Shown here piece after piece: positions 17,814 through 27,073 of a stretch of 64,000 bases of DNA. How positions within the stretch are numbered: the stretch's first letter is position 1; each line of letters begins with the position of its first letter. The DNA comes from CAYVBJ01 sp964517005 (lineage in GTDB: Bacteria; Bacteroidota; Rhodothermia; Balneolales; Balneolaceae). The notes beneath the pieces are model-generated. The model was not told where the DNA came from, did not search any database, and worked only from the letters and a program-made list of their open reading frames with translations. The position numbers were made by a program, and so were the translations under genes. The stretch lies in NCBI GenBank assembly GCA_964517005.1, contig CAZFAJ010000006.1:1-64000 (forward strand). The letters run 5' to 3'.

Positions 17814-18656
17814 TTACTCAGTGGAACAGCCCAGTTCATCATATTTTTCTCTGAGTAACTGCACATCTTCCCAAACCGGGCGTTTCCAGCTTTGATTTCT
17901 CAAAAGTGCTGCAGGATGATATGTCACCATCAACAGGCTGCCCCGGAAGGAATGAAATTTTCCCCGTAGATCCCTCAGATATTCATCCCTGTCTAAAAGA
18001 GTGGTTGCAGCAACCTTGCCAAGACAGAGAATCAGTTTGGGAGAAATTATTTCAATTTGACGGTATAGACAGGACAAGCTGCGTTCTCTTTCTTCCGGGA
18101 GGGGATCCCTGTTGTCAGGGGGTCGGTGTTTTAGTATGTTCGTTATGTAGACATCGGAGCGCTTAAATTTTATAGCACCTAATATTTTAGTAAGAAGCTG
18201 ACCGGCTCTGCCGACAAATGGCTCGCCTTCTTTGTCTTCTTGCTCTCCGGGCGCTTCACCAATAATCATCAGATCTGCATTTGGATTTCCGGTCCCAAAA
18301 ACCATGTTTGTATTTTCGAGATCAGTTTTCAATTCGTCAGAATCTAAACAGATCTTATACAATTCATCCAGTGTATTACAGGCAGATAATTTTTCACGTA
18401 AACTCATTGTCCCACTATTAGATAGTGATTTATTCATGAAATTTTCTTTTTTGTCTTCATTAGAATTATCTGCCGTTTTTTTTTCAGTATGAGACACGCT
18501 CTGAGCGATATTTTGCAGCGTATCTGCAAGTTCATGAATCCGCAAAGAATCTGCTTTTTTACTCTTTGACCTGTGTACAGAAAAATCTCCGTACATCTCC
18601 CGTTCATTATTTAAAAATTGGAGTATTTCATCCAGTAAGGATAAAGAATTATTCAT
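17814..18656 (-). CDS. Family-4-type uracil-DNA glycosylase lacking the usual Fe-S cysteines
   Basis: The core (about 115-275) matches family 4 uracil-DNA glycosylases, which remove uracil from DNA. Motif A is GEAPGEQED (133-141), followed by PFVGRAGQLL, ITNILKHRPP and NRDPLPEE, and motif B is YHPAALLRN (246-254). Family 4 enzymes normally hold a 4Fe-4S cluster with four Cys: a CxxC before VFG, one in VKCRPP and one in the next helix. Here the only Cys are 93, 103, 196, 211 and 277, and His177 replaces the KCRPP Cys; none seems aligned with a ligand position. About 90 poorly conserved residues precede the core. The mtaB stop lies five bases upstream, so they share an operon. Confidence 0.85.
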   Translation of the reverse strand: MNNSLSLLDEILQFLNNEREMYGDFSVHRSKSKKADSLRIHELADTLQNIAQSVSHTEKKTADNSNEDKKENFMNKSLSNSGTMSLREKLSACNTLDELYKICLDSDELKTDLENTNMVFGTGNPNADLMIIGEAPGEQEDKEGEPFVGRAGQLLTKILGAIKFKRSDVYITNILKHRPPDNRDPLPEERERSLSCLYRQIEIISPKLILCLGKVAATTLLDRDEYLRDLRGKFHSFRGSLLMVTYHPAALLRNQSWKRPVWEDVQLLREKYDELGCSTE

Positions 18657-18661
18657 AACGA

Positions 18662-20008
18662 TTATGCTGTTAATTCAGCAATTACCTTGTCGAGTTTATT
18701 TTCTTTGATATCAACAGATCGGCTTATCTCAGCCAAATGAGTCCCGTTTTTTAAGCGATTACTGATTTTTACCGGTTTGATACTGTTTCCCGTTACCGAG
18801 TCTGCGGGGTGTTTAACCCTGATATAGTTGTCGGTCCATCCCTGTCTCCAGCCATCCCGGTCTTCAGACTCAAATAGCACAGGTCTCACTTGACCGATAT
18901 ACCGGGTGTCAAATTCGAACCGTTTTTTAGCGGATAATCTTCTCAATTTATGAGTCCGTTTTTTTCGCGTGTGATGCGGAACAACCGGTTTTATTTTTAA
19001 GGCATGGGTACCGGGACGTTCTGAATATGTAAAAACATGAAGATAAGATACATTCAGACTTTCTATAAATTTAAAAGACTCTTCAAATAATTCATTTGTT
19101 TCTCCGGGATGGCCGGTGATGACATCAACCCCGATGCAAGCATCGGGCAGCAGTTTATTTATGAGTTCAATTCTTTTGCGGTAAAGGCCTGCCGTATATC
19201 TTCTGCGCATCAGCTTCAGCATCGAATTACTCCCGCTTTGCAGAGGAATATGAAAATGTGGCTGTATTACATCAGAATCGGCGGCAAGTTGTATGATATC
19301 ATTCGTTAATAAATTTGGTTCGATGGATGAGACCCTAATACGCCGAAGATCTTTAATATTTTGTAATTCGCACAGCAGTTCAAAAAAGTTTTCATTTTTT
19401 CCGGAACCAAAATCACCGGTATTAACTCCTGTAATTACAATTTCTTTGAATCCCTTGCTCACGAGATGTTCTGCATTTCGAACAACAGTGTTAATTTTCG
19501 GGCTTCTGCTTTTTCCTCGTGCAAGTGGTATCGTGCAAAAAGAACATTTATAATCACAGCCGTCCTGTACTTTTAAGAAAGCCCTTGTTCTGTCGCTTGA
19601 GGAGAGGGAGTGGTGAAAATCAGTGGCTTCATTAACATCCGTATTGTAAACAATTGTATTTTTCTGCTTTACGAAGTCATCAAAAAGATCAAGCAATTGA
19701 AATTTGTGTTTGGCGCCTAAAACTGCATCAACCCCTTCAATGGATGCAATTTCCTGCGGTTCAAGCTGAGCGTAGCACCCGATAACAGCAATAAAAGCGT
19801 CAGGATTCTGATTCCGTGCACGTCTTACGGTTTTTCTGCAGGTGCTGTTTGCATTTTGAGTTACCGAACAGGTGTTGATTACATAGATGTCCGCAGATGA
19901 ATCAAATTCAACAATGCTATAACCTGAATCTGAAAAGTTTTTTTTGATGGATGAAGTCTCAGAAAAGTTTAGTTTGCAGCCGAGGGTTTCAAATGCAACT
20001 TTCTGCAT
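18662..20008 (-). CDS. mtaB: tRNA t6A37 methylthiotransferase MtaB
   Basis: This 448-residue radical-SAM enzyme adds a methylthio group to t6A37 of tRNA, giving ms2t6A. The N-terminal MTTase domain has the three cluster cysteines (ETLGCKLN, NTCSVTQ, VIGCYAQ). The radical-SAM motif is CDYKCSFC with IPLARGKSRS after it, and a TRAM-like C-terminal domain begins near 370. CKLN and the CSVTQNAN pattern favour MtaB over MiaB or RimO. It leads a two-gene operon with the UDG-like gene. Confidence 0.92.
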   Translation of the reverse strand: MQKVAFETLGCKLNFSETSSIKKNFSDSGYSIVEFDSSADIYVINTCSVTQNANSTCRKTVRRARNQNPDAFIAVIGCYAQLEPQEIASIEGVDAVLGAKHKFQLLDLFDDFVKQKNTIVYNTDVNEATDFHHSLSSSDRTRAFLKVQDGCDYKCSFCTIPLARGKSRSPKINTVVRNAEHLVSKGFKEIVITGVNTGDFGSGKNENFFELLCELQNIKDLRRIRVSSIEPNLLTNDIIQLAADSDVIQPHFHIPLQSGSNSMLKLMRRRYTAGLYRKRIELINKLLPDACIGVDVITGHPGETNELFEESFKFIESLNVSYLHVFTYSERPGTHALKIKPVVPHHTRKKRTHKLRRLSAKKRFEFDTRYIGQVRPVLFESEDRDGWRQGWTDNYIRVKHPADSVTGNSIKPVKISNRLKNGTHLAEISRSVDIKENKLDKVIAELTA

Positions 20009-20035
20009 ATTTCTAAATAATAATTAACTGAAAAA

Positions 20036-20797
20036 TTAAGCTGTTTCTTTTTCTTTATCCTGATCAAACTTTTCCTCCCAAACTTCCTGGTTTTTTTTCG
20101 CATCCTGTATAAAAGAAGATTTCTGAACGGCGTTGATCAAAATTGAATTCAACACGGTTGCAGGGAATTTTAAGGGGCGGTCTATATCCATAAACAGAAC
20201 CACACGCTCACCATCGGTATCGTTCCACACTTCATGATCATATGTATCATCGAACATCATTGTTTTGCCTTCTTCCCAGTGAGCATACTGATCATCCACA
20301 CGTATCCGGCATTTTTCTTTTGGCTCGGGCACCTTTATTCCCAAATGACAACGGATCACCCCGTTATAGACACCCCGGTGTGCAGGAATATGCTTGCCGG
20401 GTGCAAGAATGGAAAAGAAAGCAGTTTTCATTCCCGGGATCTGCTCAATAAGTTTTGTGGTTTCCGGGCAACGTTCACAGTTTTTTTCTGCTTTGTAACC
20501 AAAACCATAAAGAAAATATGTTTTCCATTTGTTATCCTGTGTTATTGATTTCTGATCTTTAGAAATTTCGTGAAAACTTGGTATCGATTCTTTCTGCTTC
20601 AGGATTTCATCAACTTCAGTTCTGATTTTATCCCAGTTAGCTTCCAGGTCTTCTACCCAGTCAAATTGATATGGATCTAAAAAGGGCGTTGTAGGAATCT
20701 TTGAATATTTCGCAATAATTTTTTCAAAAGCCCACAGAGCTTTACTGCCAAGACGAACAATGAGGCGTGATTTTTCTTTTTTATTCTGATTATCCAT
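20036..20797 (-). CDS. Aspartyl/asparaginyl beta-hydroxylase-domain protein (LpxO-like)
   Basis: The 253-residue protein matches the AspH domain of Fe(II)/2-oxoglutarate dioxygenases. The first iron-binding His and surroundings are in HIPAHRGVYNGVIRCHLGI, and the second His is in FDDTYDHEVWND, followed by the 2-oxoglutarate-binding Arg of RVVLFMDIDRPLK. Bacterial members hydroxylate either small lipid acyl chains (LpxO) or protein and peptide residues. The N-terminus here is a weakly hydrophobic/basic helix, not a clear membrane anchor, so the substrate is open. It lies 27 bases upstream of mtaB and may be co-transcribed. Confidence 0.85.
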   Translation of the reverse strand: MDNQNKKEKSRLIVRLGSKALWAFEKIIAKYSKIPTTPFLDPYQFDWVEDLEANWDKIRTEVDEILKQKESIPSFHEISKDQKSITQDNKWKTYFLYGFGYKAEKNCERCPETTKLIEQIPGMKTAFFSILAPGKHIPAHRGVYNGVIRCHLGIKVPEPKEKCRIRVDDQYAHWEEGKTMMFDDTYDHEVWNDTDGERVVLFMDIDRPLKFPATVLNSILINAVQKSSFIQDAKKNQEVWEEKFDQDKEKETA

Positions 20798-20970
20798 TGT
20801 TGAGATGTTTCTTTGGAATTGATTTTACTAACATATCCTTAAGATATCAAAAATCTGACTTATTTGAACCGCTTCAATTAAATTGGATTACTCAAATATT
20901 TTTGTATAAAACCTCAATTAAAAGAACCCGGAATCGTAAATTTAATGATCTCAATTTAAGTTCTGTTTTC

Positions 20971-21004
20971 TTGCTAAGATATATATGAATTTTTCTTACT
21001 TTTG
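20971..21004 (+). promoter_or_regulatory. Bacteroidota-type promoter of the SLBB gene
   Basis: TTG (20971-20973), 23 bases, TACTTTTG (20997-21004) fits TTG-N17-23-TAnnTTTG. Transcription would start near 21010, which supports ATG 21069 as the start of the downstream gene instead of an earlier ATG at 20985. Confidence 0.6.
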
Positions 21005-21068
21005 CGGTACAAATTGGTCCCCCTTTAATTTTTTCATTAATTCTATCTGCAAACAAGAATTTCCGCAT

Positions 21069-23552
21069 ATGCTTCTTCTTATTCAGCGTTGTTTTGTCCA
21101 ATTAACGGTTGTTATTTTTATTTCTCTTTTTGCCCAAACAGTTATGGCTCAGGATATCGGGAATATAGATTTTCGTTCCATCAGAGTTGATGAATTATCT
21201 GATTCCCAGATTCGTCAGATATGGAACAGAGCCAAAAGTGAAGGAATGTCACTTAATGAAGTGCAGTCGATGGCTCTTGCAAGGGGTATGTCTCAGGCCG
21301 AAGTTCGAAAGCTGAGAACAAGACTAAATGAGATCAGATTACAGGCAGATGGTGAAGTAGAAGAAGATGATACTGCGGAGGTATCAAGATCAGATTTAAG
21401 ACGTGTGGTTGATCTGACTGAAGATGATTTTATAGTGATCAGGGGAGACACGGTATCCGTTGACTCATTAGTTGGCCGGGATGATGATAAGATTTTTGGA
21501 TCTGCACTGTTTTCCAGAGTTTCAAGAACCTTTCAGCCATCTTTTAATATTCCCACGCCCCGGGATTATGTTCTTGGAGCGGGTGATGAACTTATCATTG
21601 ATGTTTGGGGGGCTGCAGAGGCAAATTACCGGTTAACAGTGAATACAGAAGGTGCTGTAAGTATTCAAAATATCGGCCCGATTTTGGTTAATGGTTTAAC
21701 AATTGAAAATGCCAGGGAAAAAATATTAAGCAGAATGCAGGGTATTTATTCCGGCTTGAAACCCAATAACCCTCAGGAGGCCAACACATTTGCTCAAATT
21801 AGCCTCGGTAATGTACGAAGTATAAAGGTTACAGTACTGGGAGAAACAAAACAACCCGGTACATATACGATTACCTCGCTCTCAACTGTATTTAATGCTC
21901 TTTATGCTGCAGGAGGGCCGAACAACTCAGGTACGTACCGCAGTATCAAAGTAATCCGCAATCAGGAAATTATATCTGAACTGGATGTTTATGATTTTTT
22001 GATCCATGGTGATTTAAGTGACAATATTCGCCTTAAGGATCAGGATATCATAAAAATTGATCCATACCTGAATCGTGTTGAAGTGGAAGGTGAGTTAAAA
22101 CGAAATGGAATTTTTGAGCTAAAACCCCGGGAAACACTTGGTGACCTTATTAATTTTGCAGGAGGATTCACTGACCAGGCTTATACACAAAGATTGGTTT
22201 TACGGAGAAACACGCCCACACAAAAAAGCATTTCAGATGTAAATTATCCTGAAGGTGCTGAGCTCGAATTAAAAAATGGTGACATGCTGACCGTGGGGCA
22301 GATCTTAGAGCGTTTTGAAAACAGAGTAGAAATTGAAGGTGCGGTTTTTCGTGAAGGAGAATATGAATTGACCAAAGGTATGACACTGCGCGAGCTTATT
22401 ATGAAGGCAGATGGACTTCGTGAAGATGCATTTTTGTCAAGAGGAATCATATTCAGGCTAAAAGACGACTTGACGATGGAAACTGTTTCATTTCATGCCG
22501 GGCAGGTTGTTAATGAGCCGGAAACATACGACATTGAACTGAAAAGAGATGACCTGGTCCGGATAGCATCCATTTTTGATATGAGACAGGAATTTACGAT
22601 TCATGTGAGAGGAGCTGTCAATAGTGGGGGAGAGTTTGATTTTGCTGAAGGTACTACAGTTGAGGATGCAATTTTGATGGCCAATGGATTTCGTGAATCT
22701 GCGGCTCCCTACAGGGTAGATGTTGCAAGGCGTATTTCTGATTCCAACAATCGAATGAAAGCAAATCGAATTGCTGAGATTTTTCAGTTTGAGGTGAACC
22801 GGAATCTTGATTTTGCAAATGGAGACGGTGACTTTCAGCTCAAACCTTTTGATCAGGTGTTTGTGAGATCGGAACCTAATTACGAAACTCAGCAAGTCAT
22901 AAGAATTGAAGGAGAAGTTCAATTTCCCGGTCAGTATGTTTTGGATGAAAGAAACACCAGAATCTCCGAAATCATCGAAAAAGCGGGTGGCCTTAGCAGT
23001 TATGCATTTACACAGGGAGCTTCTCTTGAACGACAATTAAGCGAAGAAACAGATCTCAGAGAAGTGGGTTTACTGGATACACTTCTTGTTGAGACGCAAC
23101 AAGAGAGGCGAACTACAAAGGTGGGGATTGAGTTGCATGAAATATTGAATTCTCCGGGCAGTAAATTTGATTTAATTTTAAGAGACGGGGATATATTAAC
23201 AATACCAAAAGAGCTTCAGACGGTGAGAGTAGAGGGTGAGGTTCTCTCTCCGGTCAGTATTCGCTACGAAAAAGGTAAAACTCTAAAAAGGTATATTGAT
23301 GAAGCCGGTGGTACAACAGAAAGGGGTAAAAGTAAAAAAGCTTTTATTGTATATGCGAATGGAGAGGTAGACAGGACTAAAAGGTTTTTATTTTTCAGAA
23401 ATAACCCGGAAGTAAGGCCGGGAGCAACGATCGTTGTACCACAGAAACCGGAACAGCGCGAACTGTCACCTCAGGAGAGAATCAGTATCTTGACGGCAAT
23501 CGTGTCTACAGCCGCATTAGTGAGCACAACCATTGTTCAAATCAGAAGATAG
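21069..23552 (+). CDS. Polysaccharide export protein with six SLBB domains (Wza-like)
   Basis: The 827-residue exported protein has a signal peptide (1-27, ending VMAQ), a charged helical region, then a poly-export domain (VLGAGDELIIDVWG, about 163-176). Six SLBB-type repeats follow, each opening with a strand such as VTVLGETKQPGTY, VEVEGELKRNGIF, VEIEGAVFREGEY or IRIEGEVQFPGQY and closing with a GG-containing helix end. A final hydrophobic helix (about 800-822) may anchor or span the outer membrane. Wza-type proteins form the outer-membrane exit for capsule or exopolysaccharide; this one is about twice the size of Wza because of extra SLBB repeats. No Wzc kinase or polymerase gene is adjacent. 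The start follows the promoter at 20971. Confidence 0.88.
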   Translation: MLLLIQRCFVQLTVVIFISLFAQTVMAQDIGNIDFRSIRVDELSDSQIRQIWNRAKSEGMSLNEVQSMALARGMSQAEVRKLRTRLNEIRLQADGEVEEDDTAEVSRSDLRRVVDLTEDDFIVIRGDTVSVDSLVGRDDDKIFGSALFSRVSRTFQPSFNIPTPRDYVLGAGDELIIDVWGAAEANYRLTVNTEGAVSIQNIGPILVNGLTIENAREKILSRMQGIYSGLKPNNPQEANTFAQISLGNVRSIKVTVLGETKQPGTYTITSLSTVFNALYAAGGPNNSGTYRSIKVIRNQEIISELDVYDFLIHGDLSDNIRLKDQDIIKIDPYLNRVEVEGELKRNGIFELKPRETLGDLINFAGGFTDQAYTQRLVLRRNTPTQKSISDVNYPEGAELELKNGDMLTVGQILERFENRVEIEGAVFREGEYELTKGMTLRELIMKADGLREDAFLSRGIIFRLKDDLTMETVSFHAGQVVNEPETYDIELKRDDLVRIASIFDMRQEFTIHVRGAVNSGGEFDFAEGTTVEDAILMANGFRESAAPYRVDVARRISDSNNRMKANRIAEIFQFEVNRNLDFANGDGDFQLKPFDQVFVRSEPNYETQQVIRIEGEVQFPGQYVLDERNTRISEIIEKAGGLSSYAFTQGASLERQLSEETDLREVGLLDTLLVETQQERRTTKVGIELHEILNSPGSKFDLILRDGDILTIPKELQTVRVEGEVLSPVSIRYEKGKTLKRYIDEAGGTTERGKSKKAFIVYANGEVDRTKRFLFFRNNPEVRPGATIVVPQKPEQRELSPQERISILTAIVSTAALVSTTIVQIRR

Positions 23553-23657
23553 ATGAGTATAATTGAATCGAAACGAAAAATCACTCATTTTCTATTTTAA
23601 GCATTTATGGGCTTTGGGAATCCGGCTCTTATATCACAATACCCGGCTGAAACCAAA

Positions 23658-24671
23658 TCAATCAAATCCATTGGGATTTTTGGTTTGCCAATTCCATGCA
23701 TCCCGGCACATTTCAATCAGGTCTTTTTGGGCCTCCCAATTTAATTCGTTTTTTGCTTTAGAAGGGTCTGCATATACAGCTGCTGCATCACCGGGACGGC
23801 GGTCAACAATTTCATATGGCACTTCTTTACCTGTAGCTTCTTCAAAAGCCTTAACAACATCTAACACACTATATCCTGTTCCGGTACCAAGATTGTAAAC
23901 AACAACTCCCGGATTCCCCTTAAGTTTTTCAAGAGCTTTCAGATGACCGATGGCAAGATCAACCACATGTATGTAATCCCGAACACCTGTACCGTCATGT
24001 GTGGGATAATCATTTCCGAAAACACGCAGCTTTTCAAGTTTGCCGATTGCAACCTGTGTTACGTAAGGCATCAGGTTATTGGGAATCCCGTTTGGATCTT
24101 CACCGATCTCACCGCTTTTATGAGCACCGACGGGGTTGAAGTATCGCAAAAGAGATATGTTGAACCGGTTGTCTGAGCGATATAAATCCTTGAGAATATA
24201 TTCAATGGTAAGTTTTGTTTGCCCGTAGGGATTTACGGCTGATAATGATTCATCTTCGGTAATAGGTACGACATCCGGTTCACCATAAACTGTGCATGAA
24301 GAACTGAAAACCATGTTAAGAACTCCGTATTCCTGCATGATTTCACAGAGGTTAAGAGTACCTGTTACATTATTCTGGTAATAAAAGAGTGGCTTTTCAA
24401 CGGATTCACCCACAGCTTTCAATCCGGCAAAGTGAATAACTGCATCAAATTTATTTTCATTAAATAGAGTTTTAAGACCTTCTTTATCCAGCAGATCCAG
24501 CTGATAAAAACCGATATTTTTACCGGTGATTTGTTCAACTCTTTTTAGAGATGCTTTATTGCTGTTACTTAGATTGTCCATTACAACTACATTGAAGCCG
24601 CTGTTGAGCAGTTCAAGAACTGTATGGCTTCCGATGTACCCGGTTCCGCCGGTAACAAGTATATTTTGCAT
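23658..24671 (-). CDS. galE: UDP-glucose 4-epimerase GalE
   Basis: This 337-residue short-chain dehydrogenase interconverts UDP-glucose and UDP-galactose. It shows the NAD-binding GGTGYIGSHTV (residues 7-17), the catalytic SSSCTVYG with Tyr/Lys in NPYGQTKLTIE, and LRYFNPVGAH, all typical of bacterial GalE, with usual length. It sits convergent to the SLBB export gene and would supply sugar nucleotides for surface polysaccharide. It appears monocistronic. Confidence 0.95.
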   Translation of the reverse strand: MQNILVTGGTGYIGSHTVLELLNSGFNVVVMDNLSNSNKASLKRVEQITGKNIGFYQLDLLDKEGLKTLFNENKFDAVIHFAGLKAVGESVEKPLFYYQNNVTGTLNLCEIMQEYGVLNMVFSSSCTVYGEPDVVPITEDESLSAVNPYGQTKLTIEYILKDLYRSDNRFNISLLRYFNPVGAHKSGEIGEDPNGIPNNLMPYVTQVAIGKLEKLRVFGNDYPTHDGTGVRDYIHVVDLAIGHLKALEKLKGNPGVVVYNLGTGTGYSVLDVVKAFEEATGKEVPYEIVDRRPGDAAAVYADPSKAKNELNWEAQKDLIEMCRDAWNWQTKNPNGFD

Positions 24672-24817
24672 AATAATCCTTTTAAAATTTGTTACCGAAA
24701 ATGAGTATAAATGAGATAAGCGTCAACTGAAACTTTTCAGGGAAGCGATTATTACTAAACTTTAATATTCAGTATCGGGTGAAACTATTTTAAAGACTTG
24801 CAGAAATTTGACTTATA

Positions 24818-26284
24818 TCATACCGGATATCCGGGAATGAAAATTCTGAAAGTGGTACCTTTGTTAATCATGCTTTCAATGGACACTTTTGCACCGTGAA
24901 GCTGTAAGATTTTTTGTGCGATTGAGAGACCTAAACCGGCACCTGCACCGGGACTCCGGCTTTTATCAACCTGATAAAAACGGTCAAAAACATGAGGAAT
25001 ATCTTTCTCAGGAATGCCTTTTCCGCTGTCCTTGATTTCAACCATTACATCTTTCCCATCTTTTGCGGAGGCTATTGACACACTGCCGCCGGCTTCTGTA
25101 TGTTTTATGGCATTATCAATCAGATTTGAGAGAGCACGCTCCATTAAGCCGAGATCTGCATACACAAGAGAAGCCGGTTCATTTGGAAAAATTGCTTCAA
25201 GATTCACATTTTTTTCTTCGGCGATGGGTTTGAACTGTACAACCAGATCCTGAACAAGCTCGGCCATAGAAACATACTCAAGCTCGGGTTTAACATCTTC
25301 AGCATCAAGTTTTGATAGTTCAAACAGATCACTGATCAGCCTGTTCAATTTCTGCGTATTTTTTAGAACGATATCAAAATATCTTTGATACTCTTCTTTG
25401 CCAATATCCTGTCCTTTTATCTGTATGGTTTCAAGATATCCCTGTATTGAGGATAAAGGACTGCGCAGATCGTGAGAAATATTTGCAACGAGTTCACGAC
25501 GGAGCTTATCTGTCTTTTTCAAATCATCCATATTTTGCACGATAGTATCAGCCATCTGATTAAAACAGTAGGAGAGGTCTGAAAGCTCATCATTGCCGCG
25601 CCTTGGAATTCTTCTGTGAAGCTGACCGCGTTCAAATGCTGTAACGGTCTGTTTAATCGTTTGCAATCTTTGTGTAATCATCTTAAACAGAAACAGACCA
25701 ATTGTGAGAGTAATTAACAGAATAATTCCCAAGATCCACATCGTATTGCCAATGATATAACTGTCTGACACCATTGCTGCTGCCTGATCGTACTGTTGGC
25801 CTTCAAGGATAATATAGAGGTAACAGCCCGAGGAATCTCCAATGCTGATAGGTGCCGCACTAAATGGTTTCGAACGATCATTTTGCAATGGGTCCTGGCC
25901 AAGTATTGGCAGAGGGTCACCGCTTAAATATTTGTCAATGGGTCTTATATCTACAACCTGAGTTACGGGAGTTCTGTGATTTTCACCGGAGCCCGGGTAT
26001 GATCCTTTTATCACACCCTGTCTGTTCAAAAGATAAATATCGAACTGTGGATTTGTACCGCTAAGCTGCTCTATTTTACTCCTGATGGCATCGTGATCTA
26101 TCGTATCTTTCAAAAGCGGCCGAAATTCCTGCGCAAGTGTACGTGCAAGACTGGCATTACTTTTTTGTGTGGTTTCCTGTACATACCCAAGGGAGGCTTT
26201 TGTACTGGTATATGCAACAAGTAATCCGAATGCGATAAGCAGCCCTGAAAAAATAACAGCTAATTTGAGATAAAAGCTACGCAT
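24818..26284 (-). CDS. Membrane sensor histidine kinase (two-component system)
   Basis: The 488-residue kinase has transmembrane helix 1 (7-26), an extracytoplasmic sensor domain (about 30-175), helix 2 (178-202), HAMP (200-255), HisKA with phospho-His271 in ISHDLRSPLSS, and HATPase_c with the N box (NLIDNAIKHT) and G boxes (DSGKGIP, GAGAGLGLSIAQ). It is a classical OmpR-type kinase without a receiver domain. It overlaps the upstream response regulator gene by eight bases, so the pair is translated together. The signal sensed is unknown. Confidence 0.93.
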   Translation of the reverse strand: MRSFYLKLAVIFSGLLIAFGLLVAYTSTKASLGYVQETTQKSNASLARTLAQEFRPLLKDTIDHDAIRSKIEQLSGTNPQFDIYLLNRQGVIKGSYPGSGENHRTPVTQVVDIRPIDKYLSGDPLPILGQDPLQNDRSKPFSAAPISIGDSSGCYLYIILEGQQYDQAAAMVSDSYIIGNTMWILGIILLITLTIGLFLFKMITQRLQTIKQTVTAFERGQLHRRIPRRGNDELSDLSYCFNQMADTIVQNMDDLKKTDKLRRELVANISHDLRSPLSSIQGYLETIQIKGQDIGKEEYQRYFDIVLKNTQKLNRLISDLFELSKLDAEDVKPELEYVSMAELVQDLVVQFKPIAEEKNVNLEAIFPNEPASLVYADLGLMERALSNLIDNAIKHTEAGGSVSIASAKDGKDVMVEIKDSGKGIPEKDIPHVFDRFYQVDKSRSPGAGAGLGLSIAQKILQLHGAKVSIESMINKGTTFRIFIPGYPV

Positions 26285-27008
26285 GTTCCTGCAATTCTTT
26301 TAAATCTGAGAAACGATATCCCATACCCCAGACTGTTCGTATGTACTTTGGCTGCGAGGGGTCAGTTTCTATTTTGCTTCTAAGCCTGTTAATATGTGAA
26401 TTAACGGTGTGGCTGTACCCATCATACTGATAACCCCAAACCAGGTTCAGCAACTGTTGCCTGCTGTAAGCCTTGCCGGGATTGGAAGCAAAGAGAAGGA
26501 GAAGCTCAAATTCTTTGGTGGTCAATTCGATTGCCTCCCCATTCATAACCACTTTTCTCTTATCAGGATAGATTTCAAGATCGTCGAATTCAATTACTTC
26601 AGGCATATCATCCTTACTTTCATTGTCAACTTCAATTCTTCTGAAAATTGCTTTAACTCTTGCCATTAACTCTCTGATACTGAATGGCTTGGTCATATAA
26701 TCATCAGCTCCAAGTTCAAGACCCAGAACCTTGTCAACCTCTTCAGCTTTTGCGGTCAGCATCAGGATCGGAACTTGTCGGTTTTCTTTTCGAATGCGTT
26801 TGCAAACTTCAAAACCGTCAAGACGCGGAAGCATAATATCCAAAATAACAATGGATGGATTTTCTTTCTGAAATGTTTCAACTCCCGCCAATCCGTTATC
26901 TGCATGCAAAACAGTGTATCCCTGATCCGTGAGATTTATTTTTACCAGGCCTGCAAGGTCATGATCGTCTTCTACGATGAGTACTTTCTGATTCTGTTCA
27001 TTAGGCAT
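26277..27008 (-). CDS. OmpR/PhoB-family response regulator
   Basis: The 243-residue regulator has a receiver domain (about 8-120) with the acidic pocket VEDD, phospho-acceptor Asp57 in ILDIMLP, the Thr in MLTAKA and the Lys in MTKPFS. A winged-helix DNA-binding domain follows (about 140-235, ELTTKEFELLLLFASNPG, and HTVNSHINRLRSKIE). It forms a co-translated pair with the downstream kinase. Target genes cannot be read from the sequence. Confidence 0.94.
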   Translation of the reverse strand: MPNEQNQKVLIVEDDHDLAGLVKINLTDQGYTVLHADNGLAGVETFQKENPSIVILDIMLPRLDGFEVCKRIRKENRQVPILMLTAKAEEVDKVLGLELGADDYMTKPFSIRELMARVKAIFRRIEVDNESKDDMPEVIEFDDLEIYPDKRKVVMNGEAIELTTKEFELLLLFASNPGKAYSRQQLLNLVWGYQYDGYSHTVNSHINRLRSKIETDPSQPKYIRTVWGMGYRFSDLKELQEHA

Positions 27009-27073
27009 ATTGATATGATTTTTTATGTAATTTCAATGATTTGCATTTTAGATTCATCACATATTGGTAACAT

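Noticed and set aside
23563..23898. Plus-strand open frame of 111 codons after the SLBB gene
   Set aside because: It overlaps the 3' part of galE antisense and has no domain pattern; galE explains the sequence.
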